Positions 17,038 through 27,454 of a stretch of 64,000 bases of DNA are shown piece by piece. Each line of letters starts with the position of its first letter. Position 1 is the stretch's first letter. Position numbers and translations under genes: made by a program. The DNA lies in the NCBI RefSeq assembly GCF_017640745.1, contig NZ_JAEPQA010000003.1, positions 180,945 to 244,944 of the forward strand, read 5' to 3'. The DNA is from Nisaea sp. (GTDB taxonomy: Bacteria > Pseudomonadota > Alphaproteobacteria > Thalassobaculales > Thalassobaculaceae). The notes below the pieces were generated by a model. The model was given only the letters and a program-made list of their open reading frames with translations. It did not search any database and had not been told where the DNA came from.

Positions 17038-18219
17038 ATGTCCCTGCTGCAACGTCTCACCGCGCCGCAACCGCAGGCGCCCGGAAAGGGGCGCTTGGCG
17101 AGCGTCATTCTGCTTACCATCCTTGCTGCGATCGCGATCCTGGTCCCGCTGCTGAACCTGACGCAGGCCCCCGGATCGGCCCTGCACGTGCCGACCTATC
17201 TCGTCAGCCTGCTCGGCAAGTATCTCTGCTTCGCCATGCTGGCGCTCTCGATCGATCTGATCTGGGGCTTCTGCGGCATTCTCAGCCTGGGCCACGGCGC
17301 CTTCTTCGCCCTCGGCGGATACGCCATGGGGATGTACCTGATGCGGCAGATCGGTGACCGCGGCGTCTATGGCAATGCCGAGCTGCCGGACTTCATGGTG
17401 TTCCTGAACTGGAAAGAGCTGCCCTGGTACTGGTACGGCTTCGATCTCTTCCCGTTCGCCATGGTGATGGCGCTCTTCGTTCCGGGGCTTCTGGCCTTTG
17501 TCTTCGGCTGGCTCGCCTTCCGCTCCCGGGTCAGCGGGGTCTATCTCTCGATCATCACCCAGGCAATGACCTACGCCCTGATGCTCGCCTTCTTCCGCAA
17601 CGACATGGGGTTTGGCGGCAATAACGGGCTGACCGACTTCAAGGATCTGCTCGGCTTCGACCTGCAGGCGGACACCACGCGGGCGGCGCTTCTGGCAGCG
17701 ACCTGCATCGCGCTTGGCGGTTGTTATCTGCTGTGCCGCGCCATCGTTGCCTCCAAGCTCGGCCGTCTCATCGCGGCGATCCGGGACGATGAGCCGCGGG
17801 TCCGCTTCCTCGGTTACCGGGTGGAGAATTTCAAGCTCTTCGTCTTCGTGCTCTCTGCGATGATCGCGGGGCTCGCGGGCGCGCTCTACGTGCCGCAGGT
17901 CGGCATCATCAATCCGGGCGAGTTCGCGCCTGCAAACTCCATCGAAGCGGTGATCTGGGTCGCCATCGGCGGCCGCGGGACGCTCTACGGCGCCATCGCG
18001 GGCGGCGTGCTGGTCAATTACGCCAAGACCGTGCTCACCGGCCTGATCCCCGAGATCTGGCTTTTCGCCCTCGGCGCCATGTTCATCGCCGTCACCCTGT
18101 TCTTCCCGAAAGGCCTCGTCGGCAGCCTTCCCGGAGCGATCGACTGGCTGAAGGCGAAGGCGGGCGCCCGAAGCGCCGCGACACCGACACGGCCGCTTGC
18201 GAAGGAGGCGGGAGAATGA
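17038..18219 (+). CDS. urtC: Urea ABC transporter permease UrtC
   Basis: A 393-aa LivM-type permease with about ten hydrophobic segments. Characteristic parts are LSIDLIWGFCGILSLGHGAFFALGGYAMGMYL near the N-terminal third, NNGLTDFKDLLGFDL, which is typical of UrtC, and IRDDEPRVRFLGYRVENFKLFVF, the loop that contacts the ATPases. It follows urtB by 4 nt and its stop overlaps the urtD ATG (ATGA). It should form the heteromeric urea channel with UrtB. Confidence 0.95.
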   Translation: MSLLQRLTAPQPQAPGKGRLASVILLTILAAIAILVPLLNLTQAPGSALHVPTYLVSLLGKYLCFAMLALSIDLIWGFCGILSLGHGAFFALGGYAMGMYLMRQIGDRGVYGNAELPDFMVFLNWKELPWYWYGFDLFPFAMVMALFVPGLLAFVFGWLAFRSRVSGVYLSIITQAMTYALMLAFFRNDMGFGGNNGLTDFKDLLGFDLQADTTRAALLAATCIALGGCYLLCRAIVASKLGRLIAAIRDDEPRVRFLGYRVENFKLFVFVLSAMIAGLAGALYVPQVGIINPGEFAPANSIEAVIWVAIGGRGTLYGAIAGGVLVNYAKTVLTGLIPEIWLFALGAMFIAVTLFFPKGLVGSLPGAIDWLKAKAGARSAATPTRPLAKEAGE

Positions 18220-18980
18220 CGGTCACCGGCAAGGCCTCCTACGCAGAATCCCAGCTCTATGTCGACGGCGTCACCGTCAGCTTCGACGGTTTCAAGGCGC
18301 TGAACAATCTGAGCTTCACGGTTGATCCGGGCGAGATGCGCGCGATCATCGGACCGAACGGCGCCGGCAAGACGACGATGATGGATGTCATCACCGGCAA
18401 GACAAAGCCGGACGAGGGGCGGGTGATCTTCAAGGGCGACATCGACCTCGGCAAGCGGGACGAGGCGGCGGTCGTCGCCCTCGGCATAGGCCGCAAGTTC
18501 CAGCGCCCGAGCGTGTTCGAGAATCACACCGTGTTCGACAATCTTGAGCTTGCCATCAAGTCGGACCGGCGGCCTTTCGCCTGTCTCTTCGACCGGCTCG
18601 ACGGGGAGCGCCGGGACAAGATCGACGCGACACTGGAGCGTATCGGTCTGACCGAACAGAAGGGCCGGCTCGCGGGCCAGCTTTCGCATGGCCAGAAGCA
18701 GTGGCTCGAGATCGGCATGCTGCTGGTACAGGACCCGGAACTGCTGTTCCTCGACGAGCCGGTGGCGGGCATGACCGATCAGGAAACCGAAGGCACGGTG
18801 GAGTTGCTGCGCGACCTCCAGGGCGAGCGCTCGATCGTCGTGGTCGAGCACGACATGGCCTTTGTCCATGCGCTCGGCGTCAAGGTGACCGTCCTGCATG
18901 AAGGATCGGTCCTCGCCGAGGGGGCGATGGATCAGGTGCAGAACGATCCGCGTGTGATCGAAGTCTATCTGGGGCGCTGA
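18216..18980 (+). CDS. urtD: Urea ABC transporter ATP-binding protein UrtD
   Basis: A 254-aa LivG-type ATPase. Motifs are Walker A GPNGAGKTT, the Q-loop within RKFQRPSVFENHTVFDNLELA, the signature LSHGQKQWLEIGM, Walker B LLFLDEPVAGMTD and the switch His in VVEHDMAFV. The LSHGQKQWLEI variant is the usual UrtD form. Overlap with urtC and a 1-nt gap to urtE indicate coupled translation of the five-gene operon. Confidence 0.95.
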   Translation: MTVTGKASYAESQLYVDGVTVSFDGFKALNNLSFTVDPGEMRAIIGPNGAGKTTMMDVITGKTKPDEGRVIFKGDIDLGKRDEAAVVALGIGRKFQRPSVFENHTVFDNLELAIKSDRRPFACLFDRLDGERRDKIDATLERIGLTEQKGRLAGQLSHGQKQWLEIGMLLVQDPELLFLDEPVAGMTDQETEGTVELLRDLQGERSIVVVEHDMAFVHALGVKVTVLHEGSVLAEGAMDQVQNDPRVIEVYLGR

Positions 18981-18981
18981 G

Positions 18982-19677
18982 ATGCTGAAGGTATCGGGAC
19001 TGCACCTGCATTACGGCGCGAGCCACGCATTGCGCGGCATCGATCTGGTGGCCGAGCGCGGCAAGATCACCTGTGTGCTCGGCCGCAACGGCGTCGGCAA
19101 GACCAGCCTGATGCGCGCCGTCACCGGGCTCGAAAATCCGAGCGCGGGGAGCATCACCTGGGACGATATCGACCTGCTCTCCCTGCCGGTTCACAAGCGC
19201 GCGGCGGCAGGTGTCGCTTTCGTTCCGCAGGGGCGGGAGATCTTTCCGTTGCTGACGGTCGAGGAGAATCTGAAGACCGGCTACGCCGCGCTCAAGCGTT
19301 CAGAACGCTCGATTCCGGACGAGATCTTCGAGCTCTTCCCCGTGCTCAAGCAGATGATGAAGCGGCGCGGCGGCGATCTCTCGGGCGGCCAGCAGCAGCA
19401 GCTCGCCATCGCCCGTGCACTGGTTCTGCGGCCAAGCCTGCTGGTGCTGGACGAGCCGACGGAAGGGATCCAGCCCTCGATCATCAAGGATATCGAGCGC
19501 ATCATCGCGCTGCTCGCCTCGCGCGGCGACATGGCGGTCATTCTGGTCGAGCAGTATTTCGAATTCGCCCAGCATCTCGCCGACGAAATCGCGGTGATGG
19601 ACCGCGGAGAGATCGTTCTGGCCGGCGCCAAGTCCGCATTGTCCGAGGCGGACGTGCGCGGGCATTTGACCGTTTAG
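18982..19677 (+). CDS. urtE: Urea ABC transporter ATP-binding protein UrtE
   Basis: A 231-aa LivF-type ATPase, the partner of UrtD. Motifs are Walker A GRNGVGKTS, the signature LSGGQQQQLAIAR, Walker B LLVLDEPTEGIQPS and VEQYFEFAQ in place of the switch-His region, which is normal for LivF/UrtE. The stretch GVAFVPQGREIFPLLTVEENL is typical. It ends the urt operon; a leftward histidine kinase gene ends 5 nt beyond its stop. Confidence 0.95.
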   Translation: MLKVSGLHLHYGASHALRGIDLVAERGKITCVLGRNGVGKTSLMRAVTGLENPSAGSITWDDIDLLSLPVHKRAAAGVAFVPQGREIFPLLTVEENLKTGYAALKRSERSIPDEIFELFPVLKQMMKRRGGDLSGGQQQQLAIARALVLRPSLLVLDEPTEGIQPSIIKDIERIIALLASRGDMAVILVEQYFEFAQHLADEIAVMDRGEIVLAGAKSALSEADVRGHLTV

Positions 19678-19681
19678 ATAC

Positions 19682-21559
19682 TTAGGCAGTCTGAACTTCG
19701 CCGGATGCGCCGCTACCGTTCTTCGGCAGGCGAACGGTTACGGTCGTTCCGGTCCCGACTTCGCTCTCGATCGTGAATCCTCCGTCGAGAAGCACCGCGA
19801 GGGAACGGACGATCGACAGGCCGAGACCGGTACCCTCCTTGGCGACATGGGGGTGGATCGCCGAATGCGAAAAGGGTTCCGCGATGGTCGGCAGCCGGTC
19901 GCTTGGAATGCCGATGCCGTTATCCGCGACGCGGAATACGATGTCTTTTCCGATCTCGTCGACGGTGACGCGAATCTCCCCTCCGCTCGGGGTGAATTTC
20001 ACTGCGTTGGAGAGCAGGTTAAGCAAGATCTGCCGCACGGATCTCTCGTCCGAAACCATCGTGCCGACCTGTGCGTTCTGCTCGACGATGAGTGAGATGC
20101 TCTTGGCGCCGGCCTGACTTTCGATCTGCGAAAGGCTGTGTGAGAGCAAACCGTCGATCTCGACTTCCTCGAGAGTCAGAACGCGTTTGCCGGCCTCGAT
20201 CGCGGAGATGTCGAGAATATCGTTCACGAGCGCCAGCATGTGCTGGCCGCTATCGTTGATGGCGGTGGAGTATTCCGTGACGCGGTCGACGCCGGCTTTC
20301 AGAAGCTCCGGCATCGAGAGCAGGGAACTGAAGCCGATGATCGCGTTCAGTGGCGTGCGGAACTCGTGGCTCATGGTCGCCAGGAATTCGGACTTGGCGC
20401 GGCTCGCCTGTTCTGCCCGCTGCAGGGCTTCGTTGCGGGCCTCGGCGATCAGCCGCTCGTTGGTGACGTCGGCGCCTGTGCCGCGATAGCCGATAAATGT
20501 GCCGTCTTCGTCGTAGAAGGGGCGCCCGTTGATGCTGACCGTCTTCACCTCGCCCGGCTGGATTGCCATGTCGTATCGGAAGTCCCTGAACTGACGGCGC
20601 TGGCGCTGGATTTCCCCGAGCTTGTGCCATTTTGGCGTATTGACGGGCTCGGCCGTGGTCTGAGCAATTGTCCGTCCATAGACCTCGCCTGTCTTCTTAT
20701 TCAGGGTCTTTGTGAAGCTTGGCGAGATATAGGTGATGCCGCCGTCACGGTCCGATTCCCAGAACCAGTCGGACGAGATTTCGGCGAAGTCCTGGAGCCG
20801 TTTCTGGCTGCGGTAAAGCTCATTCGCCGTCAGGTCCCGGACTTCCGAGTTCCGCTTGATGTCGCGCATCAGTCGGACGCCGTTTTCGGCGATCTCGCGG
20901 AACTCGCGGAACCGGAACATTTCCGGATCCGGCAAGGGGCTGTTCTTCGGGTCGCTGACGTCGAGGCGGCGAAACGCTTCGGCGAGGCGCAGCATCGGAC
21001 GGCTGACATAGAGATGCGTGATGAACAGCAGCGTTCCGGCGAGAAGGGCGGTGCCGAATAGCACGCTGATCAGAACCATTCCGAGCTGGCTGGCCCAGAT
21101 CTGTGTCGCTTGCGCGGATGATGCCGTTACCTTCAGGTAACCCTTGGCCTCACCGCCGCTCGAAGGCGTCGAGAGTTCGAGAAGAATTGTATGCTGCGCG
21201 GACGGAATCTCGAACGGTAGCCAGCTTCCGAAAGCTTCGACCTGTCCGCACTCCTTCCAGGCCAGGACGGTGCCTGTTTCGTCGCTCACTTCGACCGAAG
21301 CAATCGATTTGAATTCGAGCAGTCCGGTTGCGACTTCCTCCGCGAGAGACCTGTCTCGGTTTGCGGCGGCGCGTGCGGCAATATCCTCGAAAGCTTTCGC
21401 GACCTGCTCGGAATGTTCGAAGAGTGTCGTGCGGAGTTTCTTGTACTCGAGCGTCACTTCGAGTGTGCCGACGATCAGCCCAAGGACCACCGCAGAGAAA
21501 ATCACAAGCCTCGCGAGATGGACGCTGACGCTCTGAGGCTGCTCGGAACTCGCTTCCAT
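19682..21559 (-). CDS. Membrane-bound PAS sensor histidine kinase
   Basis: A 625-aa sensor kinase. TM1 spans ~16-36 and TM2 ~160-182, enclosing a ~120-residue periplasmic sensor. A HAMP-like linker follows, then a PAS domain (~265-375, with the motif DWFWESDRDGGITYISPSF) and a PAC segment (GYRGTGADVTNE). The HisKA H-box is MSHEFRTPLNAIIGF with H398, and the HATPase has an N-box (NLLSNAVKFTPSGG), ADNGIGIP and GTGLGLSIV. There is no receiver domain and no cognate regulator next to it. It lies between the urt and ure operons on the opposite strand, so a link to urea or nitrogen is only positional. Its PAS resembles PAS1 of the hybrid kinase at 56613. Confidence 0.93.
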   Translation of the reverse strand: MEASSEQPQSVSVHLARLVIFSAVVLGLIVGTLEVTLEYKKLRTTLFEHSEQVAKAFEDIAARAAANRDRSLAEEVATGLLEFKSIASVEVSDETGTVLAWKECGQVEAFGSWLPFEIPSAQHTILLELSTPSSGGEAKGYLKVTASSAQATQIWASQLGMVLISVLFGTALLAGTLLFITHLYVSRPMLRLAEAFRRLDVSDPKNSPLPDPEMFRFREFREIAENGVRLMRDIKRNSEVRDLTANELYRSQKRLQDFAEISSDWFWESDRDGGITYISPSFTKTLNKKTGEVYGRTIAQTTAEPVNTPKWHKLGEIQRQRRQFRDFRYDMAIQPGEVKTVSINGRPFYDEDGTFIGYRGTGADVTNERLIAEARNEALQRAEQASRAKSEFLATMSHEFRTPLNAIIGFSSLLSMPELLKAGVDRVTEYSTAINDSGQHMLALVNDILDISAIEAGKRVLTLEEVEIDGLLSHSLSQIESQAGAKSISLIVEQNAQVGTMVSDERSVRQILLNLLSNAVKFTPSGGEIRVTVDEIGKDIVFRVADNGIGIPSDRLPTIAEPFSHSAIHPHVAKEGTGLGLSIVRSLAVLLDGGFTIESEVGTGTTVTVRLPKNGSGASGEVQTA

Positions 21560-21872
21560 GCGCCTTATGCTTCCGGCAGGCGTGGGGCCGGAAATACCGA
21601 ACGGCGTGTTGTCCCGTCGCGCTCTGTCACGGTGCCCCCGTCCAAGATGGAATAGCCTTCTTTTTGATTATGGTCCGATGTCCGGGACAGAGCATGCTCC
21701 TTTGCCGCAACTCTTTGAAAGGACACGGCGGTTACCGTGCGGGAACAATTGTAAACAATACGTTTCTGGCTTTGGCCGGAATTTCGGCCATGGGCTCTTT
21801 CGGCGACATTTTGACCAATGCGGAGGCGAGATTGTCAAACCGAATCAGGGCAATCCAGGTTTTGCAGGAACC
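21560..21872. other. Gap between FabI-like gene and histidine kinase
   Basis: These 313 bases lie upstream of the leftward kinase and downstream of the leftward FabI-like gene, so they should hold the kinase promoter. The stretch around 21750-21770 is AT-rich (AACAATTGTAAACAATACG). I see no convincing gene, terminator or recognised operator. Confidence 0.5.
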
Positions 21873-22637
21873 TCATGCGACGACGCTATAGCCGCCGTCT
21901 ATGTAGTGGATGCCGCCGGTCACGTTGGCCGCTTCGCGGCTGGCGAGAAAGGTCGCGAAAGCGCCGACATCGTCAATCGTCGCGAGGCGATGGGTTGGTG
22001 CGCGTTCCGCGGCTGCATTCATCAACTCGTCGAAGTAATCGATGCCGGACGCAGCGCGGGTCCTGAGAGGGCCCGGGGAAAGGGCATGCACAGAGATGCC
22101 TTTCGGGCCGAGCTCCGCGGCAGCATAACGCGTCGCCGATTCCAGTGCCGCCTTGACCGGGCCCATGATGTTGTAGTGATCGACGACACGGTCCGCGCCG
22201 TAAAAGGACACCGTCATGCAGGTCCCGCCATCCTTCATCAGCGGTTCGGAACGCCGGATCAGACGCAGGAAGGAATGCACCGAGACATCCATTGCGGTCG
22301 CAAAACCGTCTTCCGAGCAATCGATGACCCGGCCGTGCAGATCGTCCTTCGGGCAGAAGGCGATGGAATGCAGCAACGTGTCGAGCTGGCCCCAGCGGTT
22401 GCCGATTTCCTCGAAGAGCCGGTCCATCTGGTCGTCGTCGCGCACGTCCAGCGGCAAGAAGATCTCTGCCTCGAGCCGTTCGGCAAGCGGGCGGACGTGA
22501 GGCGCGGCTTTCTCGTTGAGATAGGTGACGGCGAGCGCCGCTCCGCGCTCCTTCAGCGCTTTCGCGCATCCCCAGGCAATGGACTGGTCATTCGCAATGC
22601 CAATGATCAGCGCGGTCGTACCTTCCAGAGAGAACAT
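21873..22637 (-). CDS. FabI-like enoyl-[ACP] reductase / SDR protein
   Basis: A 254-aa short-chain dehydrogenase of the FabI branch. The nucleotide-binding start GTTALIIGIANDQSIAWGCAKAL is diagnostic of FabI rather than classical SDRs. LHSIAFCPKDDL matches the FabI HSIAFAP block, and SFYGADRVVDHYNIMGPVKAALES holds the Tyr-X6-Lys active site (Y..NIMGPVK). The C-terminal part (LSPGPLRTRAASGI) also follows FabI. It would reduce enoyl-ACP with NAD(P)H in fatty-acid synthesis, but divergence in the middle suggests a second, specialised copy. It is divergent from ureD across 326 bases with its own palindrome at 22703-22715. No metabolic link to urea is evident. Confidence 0.85.
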   Translation of the reverse strand: MFSLEGTTALIIGIANDQSIAWGCAKALKERGAALAVTYLNEKAAPHVRPLAERLEAEIFLPLDVRDDDQMDRLFEEIGNRWGQLDTLLHSIAFCPKDDLHGRVIDCSEDGFATAMDVSVHSFLRLIRRSEPLMKDGGTCMTVSFYGADRVVDHYNIMGPVKAALESATRYAAAELGPKGISVHALSPGPLRTRAASGIDYFDELMNAAAERAPTHRLATIDDVGAFATFLASREAANVTGGIHYIDGGYSVVA

Positions 22638-22702
22638 CGCCGGACCTCGAATGCTGCATATGCGAAATTATGATGCGGCGCACAAATATGTAAAGTGACG
22701 TT

Positions 22703-22715
22703 CTTTGTAACAAAG
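22703..22715. promoter_or_regulatory. Perfect 13-bp palindrome upstream of FabI-like gene
   Basis: CTTTGT-A-ACAAAG is a perfect inverted repeat around one base, placed 66-78 bases before the start codon of the leftward FabI-like gene in an AT-rich stretch. The position suits an operator for that gene. The regulator is unknown. Confidence 0.4.
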
Positions 22716-22868
22716 GTCGTGAGGTCTCTCCGTCAGGGCAGGTGGGGTGCCTAACTATTAAGCATCTTGCGGCAAGTTGCCCTTGGCTTGGGCGATAAGC
22801 GTGGCCGAATTGCGCGGCGGTTGCAGGTTTTTTGCGGGTACGCTTTGATTTCCCCTGTGGTGCCGGTT

Positions 22869-22883
22869 TGGCACGGAGCTTGC
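22869..22883 (+). promoter_or_regulatory. Sigma-54 (RpoN) promoter of ureDABCEFG
   Basis: TGGCAC (22869-22874), five bases, then TTGC (22880-22883) matches the -24/-12 consensus exactly. The predicted start of transcription is near 22895, giving a leader of ~70 nt to the ureD GTG at 22964. An inverted repeat GTGCC-N5-GGCAC (22860-22874) overlaps the -24 element. With the urtA promoter, this makes two RpoN promoters serving urea use. Confidence 0.85.
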
Positions 22884-22963
22884 CGTTAAGAGCAAAAATG
22901 GAGGCGCTGCGTTTGCAGCAGGTGCGGGGACATCATGGCCGTAGCGGATAGGGAAAGGCGTTC

Positions 22964-23827
22964 GTGAATATCGCCGTTCCAGTTGCGTCCGCAGAGGGTT
23001 TGCGAACGACGACCCGTGGGGCCGCGCGTCTTTCCGTCGCGTGTGCCGAGGGACGGTCCGCGGTCGCGGAACTCTATTTCGCCCAGCCGCTGCGCATCCT
23101 GACCCCGAAGCCGGGCGTCGGCGAGGCGCTGACGGCGGTGATCGCCAATCTCTCCGGCGGGATCGTCGGCGGAGACAGCTATGAAACCGCGATCGACGTT
23201 GGAGCCGGCGCGCGTCTTTCCGTGGCTGCGCAGGCTGCCGAGAAGGTCTATCGCTCGACCGGGGCCGAGGCGGAAAATCGTCTGACATTCAGGCTTGGCG
23301 ACGGGGCGGTACTCGAATGGTTGCCCCAGGGTACGATCCTTTTCGATCGCGCGATCTTCCGCCAGTCCGTGCAATTCGAACTGGCTGGCAGTGCGACGCT
23401 TCTGGCGGGCGCGATCTCGGTTCTCGGACGGACGGCGATGGGCGAGACGGTTTCGACCGGACGCTACCGCGAACATTGGGATATGAGACGTGACGGCAAG
23501 CTGATCTGGGCCGACCGTTTCGATCTCCGTGATGCGGCCGCAGCCGCCGGACCGGCCTCGGCGATGCGCGGCGTGTCCTCGTTCGCGACGGCGCTGTTCG
23601 CCCGGGCGGATGCGGCCGGAGATCTGGAATGGGCGCGAGAGACCTTGGCGGAATGCGGCCCGGGCGTCCGCGCGGGCGTGACTGCCATCGATGATCATCT
23701 GCTGGCGATGCGCTGGCTCGGCGGCGATGCCATGCGGCTGCGGGAGGCGGTCGGGGGATTCTGGAGCAGGGCCCGGGCGCGCTGGCTCGGCCGGCCGGAG
23801 CGGTTGCCGGTTATATGGCGAATTTGA
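22964..23827 (+). CDS. ureD: Urease accessory protein UreD
   Basis: A 287-aa chaperone that binds apo-urease and recruits UreF and UreG for nickel insertion. Family features include [46 protein letters not shown] and a late [12 protein letters not shown] region. The start is the GTG at 22964 behind GGAAAGG. It is the first gene of ureDABCEFG, ~70 nt after a predicted sigma-54 start. ureA begins 25 nt downstream. Confidence 0.94.
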   Translation: MNIAVPVASAEGLRTTTRGAARLSVACAEGRSAVAELYFAQPLRILTPKPGVGEALTAVIANLSGGIVGGDSYETAIDVGAGARLSVAAQAAEKVYRSTGAEAENRLTFRLGDGAVLEWLPQGTILFDRAIFRQSVQFELAGSATLLAGAISVLGRTAMGETVSTGRYREHWDMRRDGKLIWADRFDLRDAAAAAGPASAMRGVSSFATALFARADAAGDLEWARETLAECGPGVRAGVTAIDDHLLAMRWLGGDAMRLREAVGGFWSRARARWLGRPERLPVIWRI

Positions 23828-23852
23828 ACGGGCTTTCGGAGGGGAGGCTGAG

Positions 23853-24155
23853 GTGAATCTGACACCGAGGGAAAAGGACAAGCTGATGGTCTCGCTCGCG
23901 GCCATGGTCGCGCGCGGCCGGCTGGAGCGGGGCGTTAAGCTCAATTATCCGGAGGCGATCGCGCTGATCACGGACTATGTGGTCGAGGGCGCGCGCGACG
24001 GCCGTTCCGTCGCCGATCTGATGGCGGCCGGCGCGACTGTGGTGAAGCGGTCCGACGTGATGGACGGGATCGCGGAGATGATCCACGAGGTCCAGGTCGA
24101 GGCCACCTTTCCGGACGGGACCAAGCTGGTCACCGTCCACGACCCGATCCGCTAG
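23853..24155 (+). CDS. ureA: Urease gamma subunit UreA
   Basis: 100 aa, the exact usual size of the gamma subunit. It starts at GTG 23853 ([20 protein letters not shown]) behind GGGGAGG; the frame is open further upstream inside ureD, but this start matches the family. It contains [24 protein letters not shown] and ends TVHDPIR, both hallmark segments. It assembles with UreB and UreC into the (alpha-beta-gamma)3 urease. Confidence 0.97.
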   Translation: MNLTPREKDKLMVSLAAMVARGRLERGVKLNYPEAIALITDYVVEGARDGRSVADLMAAGATVVKRSDVMDGIAEMIHEVQVEATFPDGTKLVTVHDPIR

Positions 24156-24164
24156 GAGGGCACC

Positions 24165-24500
24165 ATGATCCCAGGGGAAATCATCGCTGCCGAGGGCGAG
24201 ATCGTTCTGAACGAGGGCGCCGACGCCATCACCATCGAGGTCGCGAATTCCGGCGACCGGCCGGTGCAGGTCGGCTCGCACTATCATTTCGCGGAGACCA
24301 ATCCGGGCCTGTCCTTCGACCGGGCGGCGGCGCGCGGCCGGCGGCTCGACATCCCGTCAGGTACCGCGGTTCGCTTCGAGCCGGGACAGACACGGACGGT
24401 CGACCTCGTTCCGTTCCAGGGCGAACGCAAAGTCTACGGCTTCAATCAGGCGGTCATGGGGCCGCTGGACGCCACGCAAGAGTCCGGGGAGGGCGCCTGA
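24165..24500 (+). CDS. ureB: Urease beta subunit UreB
   Basis: 111 aa starting [18 protein letters not shown] behind an AGGAGGGC ribosome-binding site. The family blocks [21 protein letters not shown] and [19 protein letters not shown] are complete. It is a separate beta subunit, not fused to UreA. ureC starts 1 nt after its stop. Confidence 0.97.
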   Translation: MIPGEIIAAEGEIVLNEGADAITIEVANSGDRPVQVGSHYHFAETNPGLSFDRAAARGRRLDIPSGTAVRFEPGQTRTVDLVPFQGERKVYGFNQAVMGPLDATQESGEGA

Positions 24501-24501
24501 C

Positions 24502-26214
<1,713 letters not shown>

Positions 26215-26221
26215 GGGACGC

Positions 26222-26770
26222 GTGGCAGAGACCAGGACAGTGACACCGGACCTTGGACGAGCCGTCGCGCAGGCAACCGCGGGACATTGGGACCGGACGA
26301 AACAGATCGGACAGGTGACGCTTGCCTTTGACGACCGTCACCGCCGGCGCATCCGTCTCGAGACGGACGAGGGGGCTTCCGTGCTCCTCGACCTGCCGCG
26401 CGCCGTTGCGTTGTCGGACGGGGACGGTCTGGAGCTGGAGGACGGCAGTGGCTGGGTACGGGTCGCCGCCGCGCCGGAGCCGGTGATGAGAGTGCAGGCG
26501 GCCTCGCCGCATCATCTGCTGCGTCTCGCCTGGCATATCGGCAACCGGCACCTGCCGGCGCAAATTTCGGAGACGGAGATCCTGCTTCGCCCGGATCATG
26601 TCATCGCCGATATGTTGCGGGGATTGGGCGCGACCGTGACGGAGTGCGAGCAGCCGTTTCAGCCCGAAGGCGGCGCCTACGGTCATGGGGCCGGGCACGG
26701 CCATGCGGACGGACACGATCACGGGCACGAACATGGTCACAGCCATTCCCACAGTCATCACCATGACTGA
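26222..26770 (+). CDS. ureE: Urease nickel metallochaperone UreE with His-rich tail
   Basis: 182 aa from a GTG start at 26222. The N-terminal domain has the UreE beta fold (VTLAFDDRHRRRIRLETDEG, VLLDLPRAVALSDGDGL). The C-terminal metal-binding domain includes AWHIGNRHLPAQI. The tail after residue ~155 contains more than a dozen His in HGH/HSH/DHGHEH repeats, suggesting nickel storage as in Klebsiella-type UreE. The tail-coding sequence overlaps the ureF start by 8 nt. Confidence 0.93.
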   Translation: MAETRTVTPDLGRAVAQATAGHWDRTKQIGQVTLAFDDRHRRRIRLETDEGASVLLDLPRAVALSDGDGLELEDGSGWVRVAAAPEPVMRVQAASPHHLLRLAWHIGNRHLPAQISETEILLRPDHVIADMLRGLGATVTECEQPFQPEGGAYGHGAGHGHADGHDHGHEHGHSHSHSHHHD

Positions 26771-27443
26771 CGGCGGGGATACTCTGGACCTGCTGCGCCT
26801 GCAATCCTGGCTGTCCCCATCCTTTCCGATCGGTGCCTACAGTTACAGCCATGGTGTCGAGGGGGCGATCGAGAGCGGTCTGGTCCTGGACGCGGAGACG
26901 CTGACGGACTGGATCGGAGGCCTGCTTGGTTTCGGCACGGGACGTAATGACGCGATCCTGCTTTCGGAAGCCAGTCGTCTGGCATTGGAAGATGATGCGG
27001 AGGGGCTGGCGCAGCTTTCGGAGTTCTCGCTGGCGCTGATCCCGACCTCGGAACTCCGTCTGGAGGCGACAGCGCAAGGCGCAGCCTTCCTGAAGACGGT
27101 GTCTGCAGCCTGGCCGGAGATCCGGCGGGTCGACTTGCCGCCATCGCCATCGCTGCCGATCGCTTATGGAACGGTGATCGCTGCCGCGGGCATCTCCCCG
27201 GATCTCGCCGGCCCGCTTTTCCTGCAGGCTTTTGTGCACAATCTCGTCTCGGCGGCGGTGCGTGCGGTTCCGCTCGGGCAGACCGACGGTCAGCGGGCCG
27301 TCGCGGCGCTGGAGCAGGTGGTGGACAGCGTCTGGCGGGAAAGTAGCGGGAGCGGCATCGACGATATCGGGAGCGCCGCGCTGATGGCGGAATGGAGTTC
27401 ACTGCAGCACGAGGCCATGGACGGCCGGCTGTTCAGATCGTGA
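26763..27443 (+). CDS. ureF: Urease accessory protein UreF
   Basis: 226 aa from the ATG at 26763, which lies inside the last His codons of ureE. The family opening [21 protein letters not shown] is clear, and the helical middle, [14 protein letters not shown] and the [21 protein letters not shown] block all match UreF. It bridges UreD and UreG in the nickel-loading complex. ureG follows after 11 nt behind a strong GAAGGAGG site. Confidence 0.93.
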   Translation: MTDGGDTLDLLRLQSWLSPSFPIGAYSYSHGVEGAIESGLVLDAETLTDWIGGLLGFGTGRNDAILLSEASRLALEDDAEGLAQLSEFSLALIPTSELRLEATAQGAAFLKTVSAAWPEIRRVDLPPSPSLPIAYGTVIAAAGISPDLAGPLFLQAFVHNLVSAAVRAVPLGQTDGQRAVAALEQVVDSVWRESSGSGIDDIGSAALMAEWSSLQHEAMDGRLFRS

Positions 27444-27454
27444 AGGAGGAAAAG

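Larger units (their letters stand above)
22638..22963. other. Divergent fabI-like / ureD intergenic region
   Basis: This 326-base gap holds the sigma-54 promoter of ureD (22869-22883), an overlapping inverted repeat GTGCC-N5-GGCAC (22860-22874) and the perfect palindrome CTTTGTAACAAAG (22703-22715), 66-78 bases before the FabI-like start. No complete NtrC-type site (GCAC-N7-GTGC) was seen. No gene is supported here. Confidence 0.7.

Noticed and set aside
21664..21891. Small rightward frame of 75 codons before the histidine kinase
   Set aside because: No motif or ribosome-binding site, and it overlaps the end of the FabI-like gene.
22638..22963. NtrC enhancer upstream of ureD
   Set aside because: Several GTGC and GCAC half-sites occur, but none with the required 7-base spacing in the right orientation.
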